Source of the DNA: Canna indica
Taxonomy: Eukaryota; Streptophyta; Magnoliopsida; Zingiberales; Cannaceae
Length of the DNA: 64,000 bases
Assembly (NCBI GenBank): GCA_034359265.1
Contig: CP136890.1
Span: 29,058,501 to 29,122,500, forward strand
Direction of reading: 5' to 3'
The position numbers and the translations under genes were made by a program. This document shows positions 9,706 through 22,261 of this stretch, one piece after another. Numbering within the stretch: the first letter of the stretch is position 1; each line of letters begins with the position of its first letter. The notes below the pieces were generated by a model, which was not told the origin of the DNA, did no database searches, and saw only the letters and a list, made by a program, of their open reading frames with translations.

Positions 9706-12300
9706 GTACCAAAAGTCTCATCTTCTTTTGTAGGGGGAGCTACCATACAAGGATGAATGAAAAATGGTGTATTGGAGTTGACCTAGGATGCAAATGAAAA
9801 ATCTCCATAAGGTTTCAACTTCAAGTCATCATGATGTCATATGTATGAAAATTGACATCTACGTATACTTCGTATCATCTTCTTACTTTGGTTGGTATCA
9901 TTTAAGTTAGAGTGTATGATACGTGTTTAATTTGAGCTATTTTTCTCGCTTTTGATAATAATCTTTTGAAAAATAATTTTGATTTTTGATTTCCCGATCT
10001 CTTCGGGGACATTTGGTAGCCTATAATGGGCTCATGCGACCTTGTGGTTCTAAATCGTAGGCTCATTGTGGCCTTTCGGTTTTCAACAAATAGGAAGGGT
10101 TGGAAATCTAATTTTTTCAAATATTTCATATTTTGAGATCTCTCGATTCGTTTTGGTTTCATGAAATTCTTAAATAAAGATTTCTATTTTCACCTTCGCT
10201 ATTTAGTTTGATCGCTTGCATGTGGCTTTGGTTTCACTTTCTACTAATGAAGTCTACCTACAAGTTGAAAATGATAATGGAAGGCTATGCTATCATGAAG
10301 AAAATTGAAAAGTAAATGACAAGTTTGACAAAATTCTATTGAAAGAGGTATGAGTTTGGTTTTACAAAAATCTTAGTAGAATACTTGAATACTGATGTCT
10401 CTATAATGATGTCTCTATACTCATGATTGATTTCCATGATAAATGTTTGAATTTTCATGAGTAGGAAAAATCATGATAACTAGGCAATTTCATGATATTA
10501 ATATTGAATGAAATTGGACTAGTTTGAAATTTCTTATTAGAGATCTCATTTTAAGTAAACACCAAATGAACATGTTTAGATACACACATGATATGATTCT
10601 AGGTGTTTAATCTTGAAAATTCATGTGTAGATAACTAGATCACATTAGAGGATTTAAGCTTGAGAAGTTTGACCCAAGTCAACAAATCGACTTGGACACT
10701 TCATTTTAAGGCCAAACTTCATAAACATGTTTAGGAATAGGTATGACATATTTCCATGCACTTAGAATGAAAAATTCATATGAATATGGATAAAATGACA
10801 TAGAGGTCACTTCATGATAACCTCTTTTGAACCAAGTTGACCCAAGTCAACAAATTGACTTAGAGGTCTCACTTTCCATCCATATTTAAGGAACATGTTT
10901 AGATTTACTCATGTTAGGTGTCTATAAGTTTACATTTGAAAAACCATGAGTAAATGATAAGATTGAAACTTAGCAAGTTTCATGATAACTAGCTTAGTTT
11001 TGAATGAAACCATGCTAGGTTGATATCATGACTTAAGGATATAATTTTCATTCCAAACTTGGCATACACTCTTTACATGACAATTATGTGGTGTCATAAA
11101 AGTTTGAATGAAAACTGAACATGTTTTGAAAAAATAACTAAAAATTACGGAAATGCCATTTAAATTTTAGCATTTTCAGTTATTTTTAGAAAAATGTAGA
11201 AAAATTATTTTTAGATGATTCTTGAAACTGCACTTTCACTGAAAAATCTAGTTTGTTGTGTAAAAATTTCAAAACTTTTCATCAAGAATCTGATTTATAA
11301 TGGAATTTTGAAGTTTGATTTCGAAAACACAAAGTATCAATTTTTCCAATACTTTGATTTTTCATCGAAAACTTCCAATGAAACCTTTTGTATACTATTT
11401 TGATTTTATTTCTAATATCGTTCTTACTATTCTTTGAGTAAAATCATTTTTAAAAATGATTTTGATAACTTGAGCGATATAGCGAAAAAATGAGCTTTTG
11501 GTTGAAATCGAGATCGATTGAAAAATGGACTTTGAAAATTCATTTTGAGCTCAAACTTGACACACGCATCTTAAATGATCACTCAGCGATGTTTGGAAAG
11601 TTTGAAGCAAAATTGACAACTTTTGAAAAAAAAAACTTAAAATTTACGAAAATGCCCTTGGACTTTCAGGAATTTATGAATTTATAGAAAACTGATTTTT
11701 GACTGATTCCTAAACCTGTAGATTCCCTGAAAAATCTAGTTTGTCCAGTTAAAGTTTCAAAAAATTTCTTCAAGAATATGATTTTGTATGGATTTAAAAG
11801 TTTAATTTTTGAAAACTTGAAGTATAATTTGACCTAAGTCAAAAAATGACTTAGAGACCTCATTTTCAGCCCAAACTTGACTCGTACACTTAGATTCACC
11901 CATGTTAGATGTCTAAGTGCCTAAGTTAGAGAAAACATGAGTAGATAGCAAAATTTGATACTTAGCATTTTCATATTTTCAAGCCTATTTTGAATGAAAT
12001 CGTGTTATGTTCATATCTTGATTAAATGACATTAGTTTCACTTCAAACTTGATATATATGCTTTAAATGACCATATCTTGGTATTTTGAAAGTTTGAATA
12101 AAATCTAAATATGTCATGAAAAATAATCAATATTCACGAAAATATCCATACTTGAGTTCATACATGATTCTTAGTTTTGGACTCAAGTATGGATATTTTC
12201 GATGTTCTCAAATATCCATACTTGAGTTCATACATGAGAGCTTTAAATAAGAAGCCATGGGAGCCTTCTTGATAATTTTTTATTATTCCAAAACTTCATT
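9706..12300 (+). mobile_element. Non-coding 3' body of copia element R1, with diverged internal repeats
   Basis: No protease, integrase, reverse transcriptase or RNase H can be read in about 2.6 kb after gag. Diverged repeated modules are present instead. The word TTGACCCAAGTCAACAAAT starts at 10669 and 10837, and a variant starts at 11829, each followed by related text (ACATGTTTAGAT..., CATGAGTA...). A second module pair (acggaaatgcc...CTGAAAAATCTAGTTTG) lies at about 11141-11340 and 11639-11830. No intact 3' LTR is present. A short stretch near 12290 (AACTTCATTGAGCCATTCT) matches the LTR interior at 7549 and may be a 3' LTR remnant. The right boundary is uncertain. Confidence 0.55.
12137..12237. 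repeat. Direct plus inverted repeat cluster
   Basis: A 28-bp word occurs at 12140-12167 and again at 12210-12237. A perfect 21-bp inverted copy of its core pairs 12137-12157 with 12181-12201, giving a hairpin with a 23-base loop. Confidence 0.85.
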
Positions 12301-12308
12301 GAGCCATT

Positions 12309-12467
12309 CTAGATGTTCAGCCTACATGTTCAGCTTCTGCAGTGGTTTTGTCCAATATATATGCAACCCAAGAAAGATGGGAGAAGGTGGAAGGATTGAG
12401 GAGAAGAATGATGAATAAAGAACTGTATAAAAAGCCTAGTTGCACTTGGATTGAAGCACAAGTATGA
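12309..12467 (+). pseudogene. Pentatricopeptide-repeat (PPR) protein C-terminal fragment
   Basis: One open frame ending at TGA 12465-12467 reads VVLSNIYATQERWEKVEGLR, then RRMMNKELYKKPSCTWIEAQ. This is the E-domain end of plant PPR proteins, whose typical pattern is LSNIYA...RW..V..(V/L)R..M......K.PG.SWIE. These proteins act in organelle RNA processing. Only about 50 codons remain; an in-frame stop lies just upstream and no PPR repeats precede it. It sits between the two genes of CACTA-A, on the opposite strand, directly after copia R1 sequence. It is a captured or residual gene fragment, not a working gene. Confidence 0.65.
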
Positions 12468-12865
12468 AGCTTGCCTGAAACAATCATTTTGATACCTACT
12501 AACCTCTATTTTGGTGCTTTTAATGCTCGAATCGGCCTAAAACAACTTATGTTGAAAAAAGTGACCCACTTCCAACTTCTTTTAATACTTTCAGCTCAAT
12601 TTCTCTAGTGTGCTCCACTATTTTGAATGCGATCATTCAACCTAAGATCAGCTGCTTATTAATTTAATCAAGCTAGATATCACTAATAGAAACACCTACA
12701 TAGACTACATGCTAAATTATTAAGGATACTTCTGGATGTTCACTGCTGTGGTTATCTACTTGGACTACTCAGTAACAGGTATACTGGAGCATGATGTCTT
12801 ATGAAAATTAGTAAGCCACAATTTCTAATACTACTATTTTGTTAAGTAATGGCAGTAGCTAAATC

Positions 12866-12921
12866 CTTTAAACTTGTGCTTAATTTCTTTTACCTTTAAA
12901 CTTGTGCTTAATTTCTTTTAC
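12866..12921. repeat. 28-bp perfect tandem repeat, two copies
   Basis: The unit starting CTTTAAACTTGTGC is repeated head to tail at 12866-12893 and 12894-12921. Confidence 0.9.
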
Positions 12922-13162
12922 CTTTTAATGTTTGATTATACATGTGTCCTTGTCCATTTAACATAGTTTTGTTTGTTCTAGGCAAGTCACGCTGCTAAAG
13001 GATCTAAGTAAATTGCTATTAATTCACTTTTTGCATAGCAATTTTTCTTGTTGGGGAATTGTCCTACTTTCAACAACATTATGAGCTAAAGTGGATTCTA
13101 CATGTGATATGCTAGATCATAGTGGAGCAAACTTACTATCATAATGGAATGTCATCCTCAGG

Positions 13163-13315
13163 CACTAGATATCAAGTATCAGTAATATTAGTATACCGAT
13201 ATGAGTATCCTGATAGATATCAGGATACTGATATTGAAGTATCCTTGCCTATAGCAACATCAATATCAACATGTATCCTGATATCAGGACACTATATCAG
13301 TATCCTTCATGCTAT
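13163..13315. repeat. Palindromic ATATCAGGATACTGATAT repeats, right group
   Basis: Several forward and inverted copies of GTATCCTGATATCAGGATAC-like words are packed into 150 bp. They match the group at 6454-6528, on the far side of copia R1. Confidence 0.75.
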
Positions 13316-14541
13316 CATTATACTTTTGCCTATAGCTGATATTGATTTGTTCAAGTTATCCAGATGTCATCATGTAATTCTGAATTATAAACACTTTAAA
13401 AGGCATATAATTGTAAGCTTTTATTCATATCAGTATAAGCCTTTATACTAAAATAGTAGGGTAGTATCAACACCTAACCATGGCATCTGGGTAGTGGCTG
13501 ATAAGGTACAATAACATCTGGGTGAATATGTTATCTAGCGGACCAAACACCTAACCATGGCACCAACATATCAAAGAAAATGAGCAACAGACACATCACA
13601 ATACAAGTATAGTAGAATTGTCTCTTGACAACCATCAGAATATCCTATTAAGCAACAGAGCTCAGATATCTAGAAAGTGAGAAAACAGTTTCTTACTACT
13701 TTTTAGAGTTCTCTGATCTGAATCAAGCTATTGGCTGCTAGCAAACTCCCAAAGACCTGTAGTTAAAGATGTAATGCAAATGAATCATGGAGATATATGT
13801 ATTAAAAGAAAGCAAGGTGCTTCTTTACCTCTCAAAATCTTGGTAATATGCCAAAATATAGAATTGCAGTATCCTTCAGTATGGTGACAGCTTCATGAAT
13901 AAAGTGAAAGTGGCTGCATAAAGGAGGCAATGCAAATTAAGTATCAACTATCAAGATGATAAACGGTCTGGCAAAAACCAGAAATATTTACAAGCAGTAT
14001 GAGCTATTAGCTTGAACTTTGATTGTACACAGAAGGTGCCAAGAAAACAAACATTTTATGGACTCCATATGCTTGAGCTCATTTAATTTTTTCTTCATTA
14101 ATTACACCCTCAAGTGGTTTAGGCAAGGTGGGTAATTTATGAGCGGCATAAATATCTAAGTAGGCTTCAAAGAAATACATGCAGATCATAAAACATACAC
14201 AAATGTGGAACACCAATCAATCATCATATAACGGAAATTTAGCTTATGCATAAACAACCAAAAAGATAACCATCAAGACATTGGAATCCTTATCAGCCAC
14301 ATTTATTAAAGGATAAATAGAGAATTGAAGTACCACCATTGCATAGGAATCCTTCAAATATTTGAATTTGCTACTTATGCAGCACAATCCATCATGCTAG
14401 ACAGATATATGAATTGGAATTGAATAGGAAAAAAGTCTAAGTTTAACCTGATTGTGCAAATCCCCGATGGGCCACTATAGCATAATATGATAGAATCATT
14501 TGCTTCATCGATCAACCAAAAAATGTGAAAATACAGGAATA

Positions 14542-17500
14542 TCAATCAAAGTAGTCCCAGAGTGTGTCATCAAAGTCGGACTCTTCTTTAGACTCCATTT
14601 CATTTGAAACAGCTGAATAATTTTCAACAATGGTGGGCTCTATGTCGTCCCTTGCCCATTCAACATCAATTTCATCATCAGACAAAGACAAATTAGTTGC
14701 TGGTTCAGATGACTCAATATTATATATTTCTTCGGCATAATATGATTGGTCATTCACATTAGAAATCTCTCTATGAAGAGTTTTCATAACGTAATACCTA
14801 TTGTCATTAGAGGGATCGCGAACATAGAATCACTGTTGGACTTGAGAAGCGAGCATAAATGGATCATCCATATAACATTTTTTATCGAAGTGAACACAAG
14901 TCAACCCATACTTTTTTTATTCTACTTCAAATCAATCACATCTAAACAAGACAAACTTGAAATTACCATAATAGTCTAGCTCAATTATTTCAATAGTTGC
15001 ACCATAATAAGTAACTGCATTCGTCGTCGGATTTTGATCCTTACTACTAGCAAAGCTTTGAGTGATTGACACCAAAGTAACACCACTGTTTTGTGTTCTG
15101 CGACTTGCATCACGCTGCCTAGTATGAAATTTACATCCATTGATGACATAATCCAAAAACCTTCTTGCAACTTTATTTGGCCCTCTACACAACTCCTTCA
15201 GTCGATCAGGGACATCCTCCTCCATTGCACGATTTTTAAACCAATCAATATAATCATGGCTTTGACTTTTTGCTTTGGTCCACTTTCTTCCTCTCTTCCG
15301 ATTTATGATATTTTTATGTTCACTACAAAAAAATTATTTTGTTACAATAATGATTCAAATGACTTTATAAACAAATTTTTAAGGGCAAAGAATAGTTATT
15401 TACCTAATGTAAGGCTAAACTTCATCACAATTGAACAAGATATACCGGTGAGCTTGGTTCTTTTCATTGTTGTCCATCGAAAATAAATTACCTTTTTTCT
15501 TCCCTCCTATAGGACGACCCATGGGTAAAAAAAAACTAGAAAGCTCAGCATCAAAAGACTCACATGTGTCAGCATTTCTTATCACTCTGTTCCACTGTGT
15601 CTCCACATTAGAGTTCATATAATTTGAGCAAAATGTCAAGCATTCCTCAACTAAGTAACCCTCAGCTATTGAACCTTCTGGACGAGCTTTATTGCGCACA
15701 TAAGCCTTCAACTTTCCCAACTCTCTTTCTGGTGAATACATCCACCGAGAATGAATGGGACCACCTAATCTTATCTCATTTGGTAGGTGAATAGGCAAAT
15801 GAAGCATTACATCAAAAAATAAAGGAGGAAAAATCCTCTCTAATTGGCAAAGTGTTTCAGCAATCTCAAATTCTAAGGTCTCTAAATCATTCACATCAAT
15901 AACTCTTTGACATATGGAACGAAAAAAAGAACATAGACGTATCAGAGGATAGGCCACTTGGTGAGGAAGTGTGCTAATCATTTCTACTGGGAGCAAGTAG
16001 TGTACCATGAAATGAGCATCATGACTCTTGTACCCTGAGACTTTCAAGCCATCTTGGTGAACACATCTTGAAATATTTGCTGCACAACCATCGGGTAATT
16101 TTACTACATTGAGAACGCTACAGAAAATACACTTCTCTTTTTTGTTCATGTTAAAGCATACTTTTGCATACTTTACTTTCTTGCCTTGATCCACTGGTTT
16201 CGGATTGAAGTTTCTTTCTAATTCCTAGCTTTTGCAAATCTAAACAGGCATTAACATGATCTTTTGTCTTCCCCGTTATGTCCAACAAAGTCCCTATCAC
16301 ATTGTCAAATATATTCTTTTCAATATGCATGACATTAAGATTATGTCATAGTTTATTATGCTTCCAATATGACAATTCAAAAAAAATGGACCTCTTCTTC
16401 CAAGGACCACAAATGTTTTTCTTTTGCATCTTCCCAAATGAATTGACAAAGTCTTGCAACAAGTCCAAGATCTTTGTCCCTTCTAACAAATTAGGAGCAT
16501 GCCTATGTTCTTCTTTTCCATTGAAATCCCGTATGTTTCTTCTATAATCATAACTCATCGACAAGAAAATATGGTGATCCATATAACACATCTTTCTACT
16601 ATGCTTCAAGTAAACTGAATTAGTGTTATAATTACAAGATGGACATGCTAATTTTTCCTTTGTGCTCTAACCACTCAACATAGCATATCCAGGAAAGTCG
16701 CTAATAGTCCATAAAATGGCTGCTCGCAACTTAAAAGTTTGATTCTTTAAAGCATCATATGTGTCTACTCCCAGCTCCCACACAATTTTCAACTCTTCAA
16801 CCAATGATTGCAAGTACACATCAATATCAGTCCCAGGAGAGTGTGGTCTAGGGATAATCAAAGACAACATAAAATACTCCGACTTCATACATAACCATGG
16901 TGGAAGGTTGTATGGCATAAGTATTACCAGCCATATACTATAAGAAATACTCATGGTCCTATATGGATTGAATCCATCGTTAGTCAACCCAAGTCTTATG
17001 TTGTGTGGGTCACTAGCAAAATCAGGATAACGCTTATCGAAGTCCTTCCATGCTCTGCCATCAGCAGAATGCCTTAACTTTCCATCTCGTATTCGCTCTT
17101 CCTCATGCCATCTCATTAAATTTGCAGTCCTCTCACACATGAACAACCTTTAAAGTCTAGGAATTAACGAAAAGTGTCTTAAAACTTTAGCCGCTACTTT
17201 GTGACCTTGCTTGGGATTTTCTAGCTCATTCTCTACCTGTGAATTCTCAACCCACCATGAAGCACCGCGAATATGACAAGATTTGTCTTTCTCATGCTCT
17301 TTCTAATATAACATACAATTATTAGGACAAACATCAATCTTTTTATAATCAAGGCCCAAGTCCCTTATCATGACTCTTGTTTTATTAAAAGATTGGGGGA
17401 TGTTCAAATCTGGAATAGCTTCTTTTAGTAGCTCTAAGAGTGCATTGAATGACACATTACTCCAGCCAAAGAGACACTTCATCAAATATAACCGAATGAT

Positions 17501-17956
17501 GAAGGACAAGGTAGAAAATTTTTTACAACCGGGGTACAATTCCTTGTTTGCCTCCTCTAATAAATTATAAAACTTTTTGGCATCTTCATTAGAATCCTCT
17601 GTAACTCCATCTTCTTCTGCCACTTCTCTAAATCTATCATGCAACAATCCATCCATATCATCCATGTCATCCATGCAATTCTCTCCATCATCGATGTCAT
17701 CATCATCCTTTGTGAGCATTGTTAACTCCTCACAATGGTTTACCCAATCAGTGTAGCCTTTTAGAAATCCATAGTCTATTAAATGTTCAAAGACTACATC
17801 TTTTGTCAACCAACGACCATTACCATATTTCGTACAAGGGCATAAAATCTCCCATCCCTGAGGCCTTCCTTTATTATAAGCAAAATCTAGGAAACATTGG
17901 ACACCATTGATATACTCTGTACTAAATCTCGGTATTTGAACCCATTATTTATCCAT
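14542..17956 (-). pseudogene. CACTA-A transposase (TNP2-type), broken
   Basis: Minus-strand pieces together make a TNP2/Transposase_21-type DNA transposase. The ATG at 17956 starts MDK and meets TAA at codon 4. After it come EYINGVQCFLDFAYN and CPCTKYGNGRW of the transposase-associated domain. The core follows: LGLTNDGFNPY (first catalytic Asp region), ISDFPGYAMLSG (second) and NVMHIEKNIFDN (Glu region). Then come the DUF4218 region (SGYKSHDAHFM...FPPLFFDVMLHLPIHL) and the DUF4216 region (VARRFLDYVINGCKFHT...IEIIELDYYGNFKFVLFRC). The C-terminus is acidic (KEESDFDDTLWDYFD). Several stops and frameshifts separate the pieces. The family differs clearly from elements B-E. Confidence 0.85.
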
Positions 17957-20118
17957 TGATTTCACTTAACTACATAAATAAAAAATGCAAATGGTAAGAA
18001 ACGACAACATCAACTTGATGAGTTATACATGCAACTCCAACATAGTGCAAAATCACTTAGAACATGTAGGCATAAATATGATCATATTTTTTTCCAATGC
18101 AAGAAAATATAAAAATGTACAATTATAAAATTTGTTTTAATTCTTACTTTAGCCCTAACAATTTGAAGATCTCACTTTGTGACAATAATTATGCAATATT
18201 GTTGTGGCATAATTACAAGTTCATTGAGTATATGTTTGAATCAAGGATGGTTTTGTACAATATGGGAATGACATCAATTAGTTAGTGGTTTTTGGATAAG
18301 TCTAAATCAAAACTATATTTAAGCTAACAAGAAGACTATTTTAAATAGTAAGTGCTAAAGTGGGAATCAAAGTGAATTTGAGGGACTAAATTGAGACTTT
18401 TCAAAATTTAAAAACTAAAGTGGCACTCAAAATAAATTTCATTGCGCAAAATAAGACTTCTTAAAAATTTTAAAGGCAAAATGAGAGTTAAAGTAAACTC
18501 CATATGCCAAATTGAAATTAATTCACTATCTCTCCTAGAAGCTGCACCTTTACCTTGAGACTCTCCAAGAATTAACTATGCCACACCTAGCTAGTTCTAT
18601 TAGCCATCAAGTTGCACATAGTATTACTGTTAATTTTATCATTACTTTCATCGCAAACCTTTTTATTCTCCATCCTATTTTAGAGTCTTATATTTACTAT
18701 CTTTAAAGTTGCACACTTCCACCATCTAATCATAGTAAAAGAATAAATTAATTAATTAAAGTAAAATCCCCACTGCATGCTAAGGCATGCATTATACATG
18801 CTGCACTTTGTTGTGCTTCCAATAAGGGATGTGATTGATGTTTTGACAATGTCGCAACTGTATAGTAGTAACAATATAAGTTGCCTTCTTGGTTTAAGTG
18901 TTTCTGTCAAAAGGTTTTGTCTTTGAATCCCTATGTTAATATTATTGTGTTCACCTAACTAAATGTGATTAACAATTTAACATGGTATGTGATGCAAAGT
19001 TGGACATATTAGATACTCCGTGAACCTATGAAGTCCCCGTGAGCTTGTACCTACTGAATCTTTTTTTTTAATACATGTTGTATTATGTTGGTGGCTTGTG
19101 GTTATTAACAATACAAATTTAATTAGATGTGAAATTTATTCATGCAGCTGGTGGTAAGATTGACCAAGGGCATAGTTGAAACTTGATCAATGAAATAAAT
19201 CCTTAAAATAACATATCGAAACCTCAAAATATCTTTAATACTTAAACAACATATTGAAATAAAACCTCAAATCTACAAAACCTCATATTGAAATAAATAT
19301 TTAAGTCATAAACAACATATTGAAATAAAACCTCAAATCTACAAAACCTTAAACCCTAATTTCGAGTAAACATACGGTCCAAGAGATCAGGCTTCAGCTT
19401 ACCTTGTGAGGATTTGAGATTTCAAATGAGAGGAGAGGGAACGAAGAAGAAAAGGAGACACCTTTCAAATTCCAACTTCTTGTGACAAGACAAAATGGAA
19501 TGAGGCGTTTTTTTAATGTCATTGGAAGCAATAAACACAACACACAATGATATGGCCACCTTAGGGCTCGCCCAGGCTGATTGGGAGTCGACCTGAAGCG
19601 CGCAATGATTGGGAGTCCACCTGAGGGCTCGCCTAGGCTAGAGAAGGAAGGCGGAGGGTTTGGGTATGTGGGCGATGGCGAACGGGAGCAAGATCAGTGG
19701 CACCCGACGGAGGTGGCACCGGACGATCTCCTGCGGGAGAGAAAACTTTGGCAAGAGAGAGAGTGGGAGAGTCGCAACAGAGAGAGCGGGAGAGTCGCGC
19801 GAGTGGAATTTTAGATGCGCGAATTGGCTGGGGGAAAAAAGACTCGGGGGCAAAAATTTTTAGGAACGATTTAAGAGGGGAAAAAATGATTGGTTGAAAA
19901 CTTTAGGAACGATTTATTATCGTTCCATTTTTTACATATGGGAATGATTTAAAAGAGAACGGCTGTTTTTGTGTTCCCATATTGTATTGTCTAAGAGAAC
20001 GGTTTCTTTTGTGTTCCCATAGTACACTGGCTAAAACTGTATCCGTAAGTGATGTATGGGAACATTTTTTTTACCGTTCCCAAAAGTGACGTGATCACAG
20101 AACCAAAATATAGTAGTG
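17957..20118 (-). other. CACTA-A 5' region: leader, repeats and terminal inverted repeat
   Basis: No protein is expected here. Degenerate repeats of about 63 bp lie at 18358-18520 (GGACTAAATTGAGAC-like words). A 40-bp direct repeat lies at 19244-19283 and 19310-19349. A GC-rich stretch at 19560-19850 probably represents the 5' leader of the transposase gene. Subterminal repeats with GGGAACGATTT and GTTCCCAT words lead to the CACTACTATA terminus (read on the minus strand) at 20118. Confidence 0.6.
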
Positions 20119-21269
20119 AGATTCCCACCGGAGGGGGAGACCAAATACAAGCATTGAAGGTATTTGGAACAGGGCCTTTAGGATTGTGAGGCTTGATATA
20201 ATTCAAAGAATTTGTTACAATTCTTATAACCACACGAGGGATGAGAGGTCGTCTTTCACCATGCAAAACCTTATTTTTAAAAAATCATAAAATCTATAAA
20301 GCATTGACAACAATGGCCTTAATTTTAAGATTCAAGCTAGAGCCTAAATCAGACCAAAGCCAGCACACCTACACCGATTTTGATATGTAAGTTTTTAATT
20401 GCTTTTAATTCGGATACAAACTGATGCCTTTCATTGACGTCAATTTAAATTCATTAATATATCACTGAATTCTTATAGTGATAAGATCTAATTTATTTAC
20501 TGCAATTAGATATATTATTTACAATAAATTTAATTTCGAGCAATAAAATGCCCTTTTACTTGAATAAATAGCGGCTAAAAATCTACTTAAACCTTTTGGT
20601 TTTAACATCTTGATAAAATCATCGCAACATTATGAACTCGTACAACACTTTAATGCCAAAAATTAGATCGATTCGTTCAAAAATAAGATAGAGAGATAGA
20701 AGATAATTATATGCATCATCGATGTATTTTCTTGTTTGTTTTTCTTGTATTATTCGTTTATGATTTTATTTATTTTTTTACTAATGTTGCATCAGATAAC
20801 CTTTGATGGTCACCCTCTCTAAGGTTTTTGTCAAATGAAAAGCGAAAAATTTTCAATGAACTTTCTATGAATGGAAGGCTAAAAATTAACCTCATAAACT
20901 TCGATATTGCTTTAATTGATCTTAATGAGATCTGAAATCATTCTAACAAAATGAGATGGGATGATTGCGATTTGGATATAAATAATTTTTTGAGTATAAG
21001 AATTTTTATCAATACATATCTCATTTATGATATGTGGCCTACTATTCAAGAGTTATTAAAAGTTCATTAAAACCGCTTAACAACGAACTAAATTTATTAA
21101 TCATTAGTTTGATTATTGTCGGTCTCGATCGGATTTAATCAAAATAATTTCAAATATTCTTGTACTAATAATGTCTCAATTAATACAATTATTGCACTAA
21201 TAATGTCTATTGCTTGTCCTAAATTTAGGGCACCATCAGCAATTGGAGATGTGTCCCCATGCGTGCCAC
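20119..21269. other. Intergenic AT-rich sequence
   Basis: No gene, RNA or bounded repeat was seen between the CACTA-A end and the hAT-type MITE. Confidence 0.5.
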
Positions 21270-21716
21270 TAGGGCTGTCCATTCGGTTCGAACCGAACCA
21301 AACCGAACCGAACAAGCCCAAATCGAAATTTTTTCTTTACCCAAATCGGAACCCGAACCCGAACCGAACATTTCCTAACCCGATTTAACCCGAACCGAAA
21401 TAATTCGGTTCGGTTCGGTTTTCAACCCGAAAACCGAATTTTTAATTAATTTGATTAAAAATTAAAAATTAAAAATAATTATTTAATACTTATTTACTTA
21501 ATTCAGTTAAAAATTAAAAAAAAAAAAATTAATTAATTCGGTTTTCGGTTCGGGTCGGTTCCCGAATTCCGGGAACCGAATCCGAACCGAAATACAAATT
21601 TCGGTTCGGTTCGGGTCAAAGAACCGAACCTACAATGGTTGAAACCGAACCGAACCAAAAATTTTGTTTCGGTTCTTCGGTTCGGTTCGGTTTGAACCGA
21701 ACAGTGGACAGCCCTA
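21270..21716. mobile_element. hAT-type MITE with AACCGAACC arrays
   Basis: The 447-bp element starts TAGGGCTGTCCATTCGG and ends GTGGACAGCCCTA, so its ends are inverted repeats. It is flanked by a perfect 8-bp target duplication, CGTGCCAC (21262-21269 and 21717-21724), the size made by hAT transposases. The interior is almost wholly inverted arrays of CGGTTCGGTT and AACCGAACCG words around an AT-rich core. It encodes nothing. A related element lies at 40604-41026. Confidence 0.85.
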
Positions 21717-21724
21717 CGTGCCAC

Positions 21725-22261
21725 CCACCATCATTCTATGGGCTTCTCTTTTGCCTCGGGGACCATCTCATCCGACGGTTCAGATTCAATCTGATCGGAT
21801 AGGCCCATCGTTCTCCCCCGCACCAACTCGGCCGCACACCGAATCATAAAGCAGGGCGAATAAAATCTTTTAAAGTGTCTGTACCCGCCTCATTAGTTCC
21901 CTCTCGTGCTCTTCCGTTGACGCCGTGTTGGCCAATCGTCGTTCCGGGTTTGTCTCGGGTAAGAAAACAGGTGATAAACAGAACTTGAAAAATAAAAACT
22001 CTTTTTATAATTACCAAAACTAAAATACCCTATCATATACTGACGTTTCCTATCTAGGTCCAAGATTTGAACCAATCATATGGAAGGTAGGGTTTCTCTA
22101 AACGCAATTCTAGAAATGGAATTTACAGGGAGATCCGGTGGCGAATGGTACGGGCCAAGTCGCGACAAGAGGGCTGGAGACAGTAAGACCCGACACGTCA
22201 TCCTGGTCTGGCGGAGACCGACTTCGCGGCTCCCAACGCGCGATCACGAAACATGCAACGC
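21725..22261. other. Upstream region of the carrier gene
   Basis: No coding sequence of its own was found. The distal part is AT-rich; the last 200 bases become GC-richer towards the promoter. Confidence 0.5.

Larger units (their letters stand above)
12468..14541. other. CACTA-A interior, no gene found
   Basis: The segment between the PPR fragment and the 3' end of the A transposase gene has no recognisable coding frame. It holds a 28-bp tandem repeat (12866-12921) and the palindromic repeat group at 13163-13315. Confidence 0.5.
4979..20118 (-). mobile_element. CACTA-A: old En/Spm element, interrupted and truncated at its 3' end
   Basis: Both typical CACTA genes lie on the minus strand in the usual order: a TNP2 transposase gene at 14542-17956 and a Transposase_24-type second gene at 4979-6297. 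The 5' terminus is at 20118, where the plus strand reads ATATAGTAGTG; on the element strand this is CACTACTATATTTTGG. Inside that end lie subterminal repeats containing GGGAACGATTT and TGTTCCCAT (about 19900-20100). No matching left terminus was found, so the 3' end is lost or too decayed. A copia element and a PPR fragment separate the two genes. All genes carry stops or frameshifts. Confidence 0.75.

Noticed and set aside
12455..12470. GTATG at 12462 as the 3' target duplication of copia R1
   Set aside because: It lies within the PPR reading frame and no LTR end (CAACA) precedes it.
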